This document shows, piece after piece, positions 57,501 through 64,000 of a DNA stretch of 64,000 nucleotides. Made by a program: the position numbers and the translations under genes. Source of the stretch: Sphaerolaimus hirsutus. Taxonomy: Eukaryota; Nematoda; Chromadorea; Monhysterida; Sphaerolaimidae. Numbering within the stretch: position 1 is the first letter of the stretch; every line of letters begins with the position of its first letter. A model generated the notes under the pieces. It was given only the letters and a program-made list of their open reading frames with translations. It was not told the DNA's origin and searched no databases. Where the stretch lies: the NCBI GenBank assembly GCA_964036195.1, contig OZ038457.1, forward strand, positions 27,166,787 through 27,230,786, in the 5' to 3' direction.

Positions 57501-58180
57501 TACTCGTTTACTTTTTGAAAGTACGCGAGTACAGAAAACGTATGTTTGCTTTTACACTTTTTTAAATGCCAGTATTATTATAACAACTCTTATTTCTGCA
57601 TTCTACCATGAAATAATAAGCTGTGATATGCTCCTGTAGTATGAAATATCCAACCAATGTACATGTAAACTTGGGTATATTGTTTTTCTGTTGTTCAGCC
57701 GATTATTACTCGATACCCGGTTATTTTATTACCCGGAACCGAAATTTCGATCATTTTAGAACCGAAAGAACCGAACCGGAACCGAGTTTAAGAACCGAAC
57801 CGAGAACCGGAACCGAAAATTTTTAGGAACCGAGAACCGATACCCGAACCGAAATCTTTTGGAACCGAGAACCGAGAACCGGAACCGAAAATTTTGAAAT
57901 TCCCAACCCTACTCTTAACTTTTCCACTTGCGGAACTGGCCCCTGGTGTAATTCCATTGAGTTCACCAAAACGTCCGTAATCTGGATTTTCCAGTTGTCC
58001 GCTGATTAACTGTCATCTAAGACTGTTAGCCACAACAATTCCTGTAAAGTCCATTTTTCAGGTACGGTGGGTTTGCCGGTGGCCGTGCAGTGTGTCGCCC
58101 TACCGAATCACGAGGAAACTTGTCTCAGGATAATGACTTTACTGCAAAACAAATTGCCACTGAAACGAGTTGAGAATTGA
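47316..58180 (+). CDS. FAAH: Fatty acid amide hydrolase, 14 exons, 569 aa
   Basis: Exons: 47316-47478, 47717-47931, 49377-49508, 50411-50541, 50634-50700, 51498-51616, 51887-51953, 52388-52517, 52858-52974, 53168-53309, 53585-53731, 53923-54022, 54279-54339 and 58062-58180. They sum to 570 codons with consistent phases. FAAH is a serine hydrolase of the amidase-signature family that cleaves fatty acid amides such as anandamide. The Ser-Ser-Lys triad is visible: K122 (FSVKEHFE), S198 (GGSSGGEG) and S222 (TDGGGSIRLP), with the 24-residue serine spacing of mammalian FAAH. Conserved C-terminal pieces are NALDFAAGTVPVT and VGLPVAVQCVAL. Mammalian FAAH starts with a transmembrane helix; here the N-terminus is charged and begins MGNKSSSW, a possible N-myristoylation site. 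Intron 11 is an introner; introns 2, 5, 6 and 13 hold MITEs. Confidence 0.93.
47966..48130 (+). mobile_element. Introner family A variant inside FAAH intron 2
   Basis: The ends CAGTGCCGCACCCTGTAAAG and CACAGGGTGCGGTACTG are family A-like but changed. It starts 34 bp after the real donor, so it does not form the whole intron. The AAATGTCAGGCAAAATGTCA interior is shared. Confidence 0.65.
48144..49195. mobile_element. TIR element with GTCGAC repeats in FAAH intron 2
   Basis: The ends GAGGCGTCTACTTCTAAAAG and CTTTTAGAAGTAGAGGCCTC are flanked by AATT. The middle holds GGGGGG-rich and GGCGCC blocks and a (TA)n run at about 48477-48510, probably later insertions. Confidence 0.85.
50813..51371. mobile_element. 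hAT-like MITE with GATCGGGATC interior, FAAH intron 5
   Basis: The ends TAGGGTTCAAACGGGATT and CCCGTTTGAACCCTA are flanked by TTCTGATT and TTCTGAAT (7/8 match). Degenerate arrays of TCGGGATCGGGATTGG sit in inverted orientation near both ends. The same family is at 63062-63592. Confidence 0.88.
51661..51796. mobile_element. Short hAT-like MITE in FAAH intron 6
   Basis: The ends TAGGGATGGAAACCG and GTCCATCTATA are flanked by CTTGTTAC and GTTGTTAC (7/8). It is 136 bp with AAAAAGCGGTTTT-type arms. Confidence 0.75.
52711..52780 (+). repeat. tRNA-like B-box fragment, FAAH intron 8
   Basis: ACGGGTTCGATTCCCG forms a T-arm stem-loop containing a perfect pol III B box, but no A box or full cloverleaf precedes it. 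It may be a SINE remnant. Confidence 0.35.
53732..53922 (+). mobile_element. Introner family A = FAAH intron 11
   Basis: The whole 191-bp intron is one element, from GTGCCACTCACAGACCCTG to TCTGGTAGTGTCCCCAG. CAGGTG appears at both borders (CAG|GTG on the left, CAG|GTG on the right), so a 6-bp duplication may have supplied the splice sites. It splits a codon in phase 2 (…SHTLPD-R-CSLSAAYS…). FAAH conservation on both sides makes the border assignment firm. Confidence 0.93.
54531..55171. repeat. Long inverted repeat in FAAH intron 13
   Basis: CCAGGGGCCAGATTTAATTC returns inverted at the right end (ATATCTGGCCCCAGGGG). The arms are about 280 bp and highly similar, around a spacer near 54830-54880. 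ORFs on opposite strands (54619-54810, 54827-55021) are mirror images of the arms. Confidence 0.88.
55387..55636. mobile_element. TA-target foldback, AACACCTTCCCG family, short copy
   Basis: The ends AACACCTTCCCGGTCACGTC and its complement are flanked by TA. Inner arms share GGGGGAGATATTGGCGCAAC. A longer relative is at 13481-14924. Confidence 0.85.
56171..57911. mobile_element. Long TAGGG-type MITE with ACCGAACC arrays, FAAH intron 13
   Basis: The ends TAGGGTTGGGGAACCGAACC and TTCCCAACCCTA are flanked by TACTTAAC and CTCTTAAC (6/8). Arrays of ACCGAGAACCGGA lie near both ends. The middle has AAAGTACCGATCTACA repeats and a near-perfect palindrome (57161-57335). It interrupts a family B-like repeat whose halves flank it (TTAACTTGCCATTTGTC; CCACTTGCGGAACTGGCC). 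Confidence 0.75.
57161..57335. repeat. Near-perfect palindrome
   Basis: CAGCGACATTACACCTTAC and its complement bound arms of about 80 bp meeting at TTTATCAAATTGCTTTGATAAA (central part). It is nested in the 56171-57911 element. Confidence 0.85.
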
Positions 58181-58515
58181 GTTTGATTAAGCGATTTGAG
58201 TGATGGATATTTATTATTTAAGAGGTACTTACGATATTTTGAGCTGTTAATTACTGGAAGTGTATTTTAGTCATAGGGTTATGGTATATTTATACTCAAG
58301 TCCCGGTGAGATGACACTGCACACTCGGTTATTTATGTTTCACGTTGTAAGCGTGCCAATGATAATTTGAGGATGTTTTTGAAAATCTGAAGACACTTAT
58401 TGTAATGAAAATGTTAATGAAAAATGTTATAACAGCACTGAATTTTTATTGCCATTTTATGAAACTCACGTGTTAATGTCGTTGGCACGCTTCACTGGAG
58501 GCAGTCGCTGGGTTA

Positions 58516-58776
58516 CCGTATTACCTCGAAATACCCCCCCCCCCTCGAAATACCTCCTCCCCCTCAAAATGGGCACTATGAATTTGTGGTCCGGAAAATG
58601 CATAACAAACGTTCAAAACACTTACTGTGTTACGTTAGAACATATTTTTTACCATCTACATCCTTATATAAGGCTGTAAAAACTTATAAATGGTGGTTAT
58701 TGTTGCATTTTTCACGTTTTTCAAAATTTTCACTCTGAAAAAATAAACCACCGGGGGGTAATTCGAGGAAATACGG
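58516..58776. mobile_element. TA-target C-rich MITE downstream of FAAH
   Basis: The ends CCGTATTACCTCGAAATACC and TAATTCGAGGAAATACGG are flanked by TA. It is 261 bp. Confidence 0.82.
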
Positions 58777-59303
58777 TATATGAAATTGACTGTTCGACCC
58801 AAGTCCGTTTGGCTGTTCTAGTTCCGAATTTTATACAATATTCTGTTAATTCTACGCGGTGTGTTGTAAAAGATAGAAAGTTGTTTTGAAACACTTTCAC
58901 TTGATGGTAGTTTGTGATATGAAAATCCGTCATGGCATATTTGGTCTCTTCGCATCAGATTCTTATCTTAGCCGTGTGTGACTGCGTTATTTTCATGGAA
59001 TATTTCCGATGTCATTTTTCTTTGGTTTTCAAATTATTGGATGTGTTTTCGCGGATTTTCGATTTTCCACCACAGCTGTTATATCATCCTTTTTATTTAT
59101 ATTGAATGATTTCTTTAGCACTCAGTAATTTTATAATTACCCAACTGTTTGCGCTCACTAAACACGGATAAACCCGAAAATGATAAATCCACTATTCAGA
59201 ATTCAAACCCTTGCAACTCAACGCTACAACCTTTCCAGCCCACACACCACGAACCACAAATTTCATCCTGAAAACCTCCCGCTAGACATCTAATCCCAAC
59301 ACA
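58777..59303. other. Intergenic, no gene seen
   Basis: A/T-rich sequence lies between the MITE and the small ORF at 59304. No repeat structure was recognised. Confidence 0.4.
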
Positions 59304-59471
59304 ATGGGTCAAAACTTCAGCGGCGGCGCCAAGTTGTCCTGCGATCTGCACCCAAAAGAGGAAGGCACGGGCACTGGGCCGGTGATCACTGGGGGACCTG
59401 TGGGCGTCACGGGGACGAGTGTGGGTCAAACTGGGGAACCTATAGGTGTCCATGGGGAGGCACTTGCGTGA
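59304..59471 (+). CDS. Small Gly-rich ORF, 55 aa, hypothetical
   Basis: A good start context (ACAATGG) opens a 55-codon frame ending TGA at 59469-59471. The codons are GC-rich, unlike the A/T-rich flanks. The protein begins MGQNFSGGAKLSC and continues as Gly/Thr/Val-rich quasi-repeats (GVTGTSVGQTGEPIGV). Gly2 with Ser6 fits an N-myristoylation pattern, as at the FAAH start. I do not recognise a family. It could be a complete small protein or the first exon of a longer gene. Confidence 0.45.
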   Translation: MGQNFSGGAKLSCDLHPKEEGTGTGPVITGGPVGVTGTSVGQTGEPIGVHGEALA

Positions 59472-59727
59472 TTTTGATGCTCGCGGAGATTTTTTTGTTT
59501 TTTTTTGTAAATGTGGTTTTGTGATTTATTTGTGTCTTGTTTTTTGGTGTCTCTGTCGCTATGGTTGAACTCTACCTAGTAACTCTTAGGTGTAGTTTTC
59601 TTTTATCTAATTATTTAAAACGCGTGACTGGACGCTCATTTGGTCACTTTTATTAATATTTCTGTGATCTTAGACCATTCAACTGAAATAAAAGTATCTT
59701 GACATGACGTTCCAAAGGGGTGACATG

Positions 59728-60607
59728 TAGTGATGGAATGGCGCCATGGCGCTGGCGCCTTTTGAGGGCGCCAAAGGGCGCCGCGCCATGGCGCCATTGG
59801 CGCTTGGCGCCCTTTTTCTGTGGCGCCCTTGGCGCCTGGCGCCCACTTTCTGAAAGGCGCCATGGCGCCCTTGGCGCTTGGCGCCCATTTTCCGTGGCTC
59901 CCTTGGCGCCTGGCGCCCTGCTTTAAAAGGGCGCCAAAATGGCGCCAGCAGGATTTCAAGGTGAGCGCTGCGAAAACGATTAAAAGAAAAAAGCGTGTCC
60001 GTGGATAATCGAAATTCGCTGGAAAAATACAGTGCCAGTGGATTCAAATCGTTCGTCCAATGGTTTTCCAGACACTTCGGCTGGAATGATGGGCCGTGCA
60101 ACCTACAAACTCGTCAATCAACGGATTCAAATCGTTTGAATTCCGTTTTTATCCACTTCAAAGAACATCCATTGCAATAATCTATTTGAGGTGAATGCTT
60201 TGCGACAATTTTCATTGCGTTTGAATTAAAATTCACGCGTGAGTGAATATGATTTTATGCAAAAATTTTGTTGCTAGTTTCGTTTTTGTTGATTACATGC
60301 TAGAGAACATAATTAAAGAAGTGATTGTGTGAAATATAGTGTTGGAGAACCATTTTTAGCACACGCAGGGTATCATACACACTTATTTATCCTGGCGCCC
60401 TTGGCGCCTGGCGCCCTAATTTTCAAATGGCGCTTGGCGCCCTCTTTCCGTGGCGCCTGGCGCCCACTTTCCGAATGGCGCCATGGCGCCCTTGGCGCCT
60501 GGCGCCCTTTTTCTGTGGCGCCATTGGCGCTTGGCGCCCACTTTTCGAATGGCGCCATGGCGCCATTGGCGCCTGGCGCCCTTTTTTTCGGCGCTTTTCC
60601 ATCACTA
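59728..60607. mobile_element. hAT-like MITE rich in GGCGCC
   Basis: The ends TAGTGATGGAATGGCGCC and CGCTTTTCCATCACTA are flanked by a perfect 8-bp duplication GTGACATG (59720-59727 and 60608-60615). Two arrays of GGCGCC-containing units (59740-59945 and 60390-60595) flank a unique centre. The ORFs across the arrays on both strands are compositional. Confidence 0.92.
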
Positions 60608-60679
60608 GTGACATGACAGACAGCGCATTGATTTTTAGATGGAAGGGGGCAAAAATGGACCAATGCAAATAATAATGCC

Positions 60680-61003
60680 CAGAGTTGTTAGAATTACTGA
60701 ACTTGTTTAAAAGTATATGTAAATGTAAAGTTTTTTTTGCTCACCACAAAGTATAGAAAACGTAAAATACTTTTTTACTCGTACGTACGCGTAAATGTGG
60801 GTACTTTTTTGTGTAGTCACTTTATAGGTAAATGTCCCAAATTGACTTTTCTGAAATACATTTTCCGTACGCCTATGCTTTGAAAATGTACGGGTACAAG
60901 TGCGTACGGTATTTGAAAAAAAGTATATGTGAATGTATTTACCGCGTACTCGCGTACGCGTATTTTTCGAGTAAACGTATTTACGTACCTTTTAACAACT
61001 TTG
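60680..61003. mobile_element. hAT-like MITE, CAGAGTTGTTAAAAGT family
   Basis: The ends CAGAGTTGTTAGAATTACTG and CCTTTTAACAACTTTG are flanked by a perfect 8-bp duplication ATAATGCC (60672-60679 and 61004-61011). The interior has GTACGCGTA-like repeats. It is 324 bp. Confidence 0.92.
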
Positions 61004-61372
61004 ATAATGCCTTTGTTAAACCTGACAGCATCAGAGACAATAGTTGCCATTGTTCTTGTCCAGTCACATGCTGCATACATAATCTGCTTGGCGGCTGTAT
61101 GTACACTTTGCACTGAAATCTACCATATACCATCGGAATAGTGAAACTAGTTTTATATTTTTCATCGCTATGCATTTGTTTGCTACGGCAAATAAAATCA
61201 TGCCCGGAATTTATCACGTGACTTTGTTCAACAAATTATGGTAACATTCCGCCTGCCCAGCGCGTTTCGAACAAAAATTGTAAAGACTATAAATATCATT
61301 TAAATTTACAAGAAAGTAAAGCTACATTTTCTGCAGAAAAAGAAACATTTTCTCAATTTTTATACCATAAAA

Positions 61373-62981
61373 ATGTCCGAGAACGATCCATTTGGGAAGA
61401 GCATCTTGGTTGTGCACAGCGATCCGGAAGAGGCTGCAGACAAGTACAGTGAAAATCCGAATAGTGGAACAAATTATGACAAAAATAAACATGATAGTGA
61501 ATCCTTGAGTCAAAGCGTGGGCAAGTTGATAAGATGATGTTGTTTTTGTGGAATAGATTTGACAATTTGGGCATTTGCTGGGGCTAATTCCACCAGCAGA
61601 AGTTCCATGAAGTTTTTCAGTTACGTAAGTGAAGCGAAGCTACAAGTGGTAAGTCGCGTGTATTTCAAAAGTGAAAAAATAAATAGGTAAGTAAATTTCA
61701 AAAACTTGACGTTTATTACTGTTGTCACTTGACCACTCGTGGAATTGGCACCAGGAAGAGGAACAGACTTGTCGTTAAAAATTTGTCCTTTACTCGGTCC
61801 AACGCATGTTTTCTGAAGGAAGTACCCATTATGACATCATCATGGTTAATAAATAAAAAAGTATGCAAAACTATTTTCCTGGAAAAACATTTTTCGTATT
61901 TCTTGTATAGGTATTTTTCTTTTTGAAATATTTTTTTGTGCAAGTGTGCGCAAACTGCCTCCTTGCGCGTCATCCACTAAGACATAAGTAATTTTTGGCA
62001 CATACTGTGTGGTCTGCCGAGTATACCAATTATCAAATGACCACTTGCCAAATTCATCTATGCTCACAGACACATATTCAAAGAAAAATGGCATATTTCT
62101 TGCCAAGGAAAGGAATGGTTCAAACGACAACAAAAGAGCCAATTCCAGAGACAATCACAGCAGGTGCCACTCTCATACCCTGTAAAATGCCCTGGAAAAT
62201 GTAAACTGACAAGTCATGTAAAATCTAATTTGTTTTTAACTAGTTTTTGACATGTTTCATGACGTTTACCTAACTTTAGACACTTTGTATGACATTTTAC
62301 ATTTTCAAGTGCACATTACATGGTCTGGGACTGCCCCCAGGTCTAGGAAGCCACCACAGAAAAAGCAGCCAATCGTAGTTGAAACATCAGAATCAGAAGA
62401 TGATTATGCAAAGGAAATCATTAAAAAAGATAAAATGGGCATTTTGGGTGTGTCACATTTCACAACACCTTGAGGTCTTTTCTTGTGAATCCATTAGTCT
62501 TTCAAAACTTGCTTAAATTTGTGCTTCCAGGTGCTTATACTGACAGCTCCAGCAGTTCTAGTGGCTCTGAAGACATGAAACCAATGAAATCCAAACACTC
62601 CAAGAAGACAAAAACGAAAAAGTCAAAAGACAGGAGACATTCATCTTCTGATGATGGTTAGATCATGCATAAATCAATCATGGAATAAATTTAAAAAAGC
62701 ATGACATATTTTTGACATCAAACATTTCAATTCCAGTAAACTCAAACTCTGATAGTGAAAAAGAAGACAAAACAAAGAGTAAGAAACAGAAGGGTTCAAG
62801 CAATTCAAAGCCATCAAAACGGCCTGATTCAAAAGATGACTCTAACTCAAAATCTGCAACGAAAAGCGAGCAAAATGACAACCAGGATGAAGATGATAAG
62901 TACAAATTCTGTTCAAAAAGTTTTTTTCCTGCACTTGATTCAATGAATTATAAATCAAAGTCTACTCTGAAGTCGATCTGA
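61373..62981 (+). CDS. Charged Ser/Lys-rich protein, 6 exons, 263 aa
   Basis: Exons 61373-61524, 61755-61860, 62108-62163, 62341-62447, 62531-62656 and 62737-62981 give 264 codons in one frame with matching phases (2,0,2,1,1). The start is MSENDPFGKSILVVH. From about residue 88 the protein becomes low-complexity: ERNGSNDNKR, then acidic (ETSESEDD), a Ser run (SSSSSSGSED), a Lys-rich KHSKKTKTKKSK, and repeated SDSEKED/SNSKPSK stretches. It is probably intrinsically disordered and could be nuclear, judging only by composition. I do not recognise the family. Intron 3 is a family A introner; the intron 1 acceptor is a family B end. AATAAA follows the stop. Confidence 0.72.
61579..61754 (+). mobile_element. 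Family B repeat ending at an acceptor
   Basis: CTGGGGCTAATTCCACCAG on the left and CCACTCGTGGAATTGGCACCAG on the right (shared part CGTGGAATTGGCACCAG) are inverted ends. AAGTGAAGCGAAGCTACAAG-type units lie between. The final CAG is the acceptor of intron 1; the donor lies 54 bp upstream of the element. Confidence 0.6.
62164..62340 (+). mobile_element. Introner family A = intron 3 of the Ser/Lys-rich gene
   Basis: This 177-bp element is the whole intron, from GTGCCACTCTCATACCCTG to TCTGGGACTGCCCCCAG. It splits a codon in phase 2 (…SRDNHS-R-SRKPPQKK…). Neither of the other two frames stays open downstream (each meets a stop within 13 codons), so the junction is well constrained. Confidence 0.88.
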
Positions 62982-63002
62982 ATCATGTGTCCAAAAATGT
63001 GC

Positions 63003-63008
63003 AATAAA
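63003..63008 (+). promoter_or_regulatory. Polyadenylation signal
   Basis: AATAAA lies 22 bp after the stop codon of the Ser/Lys-rich gene. Confidence 0.55.
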
Positions 63009-63061
63009 AAAATAAAAATGAAATGGTGAATCTAGCAGAACAAAAGCAATTCACTTTTGGA

Positions 63062-63592
63062 TAGGGTTCAAACGGGATTCCGATCCCGATCATGAATCCT
63101 GAGAAATTTCGGGATTTTGTGGTCCCGATCCCGAACCCGAAATCTCAAAAAACTAATCCCGATCCTGATCTAGAAACTTTTGAAACAACAATCCCAAACC
63201 CGAAAATTTTTACTCAATCCCGATCCCGGCAAATTTGCCAACTTTTTTAAAATAACATTTTTGTACTAAGAAATGTGACTAGGAACCTCCAACGTCCAAT
63301 CTGACACTTTTCCGGCATTCGTGTGTGTTTTACACCTATTTTTGCAGTAAATTAGAGAAAATCCTTCAATATGAGAATTTTTTCAATGATCCGAATCCCG
63401 ATCCTGAAAAATTGCCAATCCCGGTCGCGATCCCGATCCCGAAACACCAATCCCAATCCCGATCCCGAAATCTCAAAAGACCAATCCCGATCCCGATCCC
63501 AAAAGCCCAATCCCGATCCTGATCCCGAAATCTCAAAAAGCCAATCCCGATCCCGATCCCGATCCTGAAAAGTCAATCCCGTTTGAACCCTA
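63062..63592. mobile_element. hAT-like MITE with GATCCCGATC interior
   Basis: The ends TAGGGTTCAAACGGGATT and AATCCCGTTTGAACCCTA are perfect inverted repeats. They are flanked by CTTTTGGA and CCTTTGGA (7/8). Degenerate CCGATCCCGATCC arrays fill both sides. It is the same family as 50813-51371 and lies directly against the CEP104-like exon. Confidence 0.9.
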
Positions 63593-63611
63593 CCTTTGGA
63601 TACAATATTTA

Positions 63612-63975
63612 ATGCTTAGACAGCAGTCGCATAAAGATGAACATTCACTTTTTGAACAGACTTGGTATAAAGATGAAGAAATGCCAAAATTCAAAGCTGA
63701 CCTGGAAGAAATTCATGAACTTATAGCACTTTTAAAAAGGAAGAAAAAGGAAGCACTTGAGAAAGACAAGTTTGTCAACTAGGTTTTGTCAAACATGTAA
63801 CAAATAATGGTTGACTTGTTTTAACATTCAGGTATAAAAATGCACAACATCTAAAGGATATGATTGATAGCTTGCAAAATTCTGAAAAGCAACTGAATGG
63901 GTTTATGTATGAAACAAAGGTGGCTGTTGAGAAGGAAGATTACAAGAGAGCACATGAAATGAAAAAGATATATAA
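63612..63975 (+). CDS. CEP104: CEP104-like protein, partial, runs off the window
   Basis: Two exons (about 63612-63769 and 63832-63975) join in phase 2. They encode ...LIALLKRKKKEALEKDK + YKNAQHLKDMI... and then ...VAVEKEDYKRAHEMKK. This tandem pattern of basic/acidic UVR-like repeats (EALEKDKYKNAQHLK; VAVEKEDYKRAHEMK) matches my memory of the coiled-coil region after the N-terminal domain of CEP104, a centriole and ciliary-tip protein. The N-terminal domain is not in the window, or its exons were not recognised. The frame is open leftward through the MITE border, so the true exon start is unknown. The end is either a GTAATG donor (more likely) or the TAA in frame. Confidence 0.6.
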
Positions 63976-64000
63976 GTAATGCTTGATTCATTCTCCAAAA

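Noticed and set aside
59636..60672. Ala/Pro/Arg-rich ORFs up to 140 codons
   Set aside because: They are translations of GGCGCC repeat arrays in a MITE with a perfect 8-bp duplication.
61846..62154. 102-codon ORF on the minus strand
   Set aside because: It lies antisense to exon 3 and intron sequence of the Ser/Lys-rich gene, which has consistent splice phases on the plus strand.

Overview
This window is eukaryotic nuclear DNA, most likely from an invertebrate animal with a large, repeat-rich genome. The genes have many short exons with GT...AG introns. The recognisable proteins are a fatty acid amide hydrolase (FAAH), a D-2-hydroxyacid dehydrogenase and a CEP104-like centrosomal/ciliary protein. 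Most of the sequence is short DNA transposons, foldback repeats and one complete LTR retrotransposon. I cannot name the species. All gene models were built by hand by matching splice phases, so exon borders are predictions.

Layout. 1-15 kb holds no gene I can support, only nested repeats: an inverted copy of a 31-kb repeat, a foldback interrupted by two MITEs, C-rich MITEs, and a 59-bp tandem array inside a long terminal-inverted-repeat element. 15.2-19.8 kb is a coiled-coil protein gene (at least 10 exons). 20-22.3 kb is repeats. 22.36-28.84 kb is an intact Ty3/gypsy-type retrotransposon on the minus strand, with identical LTRs and a 1597-residue gag-pol ORF. 29-38 kb is again repeats. 38.4-39.7 kb is a small predicted two-helix membrane protein gene, followed by two unassigned exon-like ORFs. 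41.9-46.6 kb is a complete 9-exon D-2-hydroxyacid dehydrogenase (320 aa). 47.3-58.2 kb is a complete 14-exon FAAH (569 aa). 59.3 kb holds a 55-codon ORF. 61.4-63.0 kb is a 6-exon gene for a charged, Ser/Lys-rich protein (263 aa). A CEP104-like gene runs off the right end. All cellular genes are on the + strand.

The most interesting system is a family of 165-219 bp inverted-repeat elements that act as complete introns (introners). Each starts GTGCCACTC...AGACCCTG and ends CAGGG...GTGCC(C)CCAG. The element ends are the splice sites. In four cases removal restores a single open frame exactly, across three unrelated genes and all three intron phases; a fifth case is likely. A second, AAGTGA-rich inverted-repeat family (ends GGTGCCAATTCCGCAAGTGG / CTTGCGGAATTGGCACCAG) also sits at or next to splice sites. 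Several hAT-like MITE families (8-bp target duplications, five of them perfect) and TA-target MITEs fill introns and intergenic DNA, often with satellite-like interiors.
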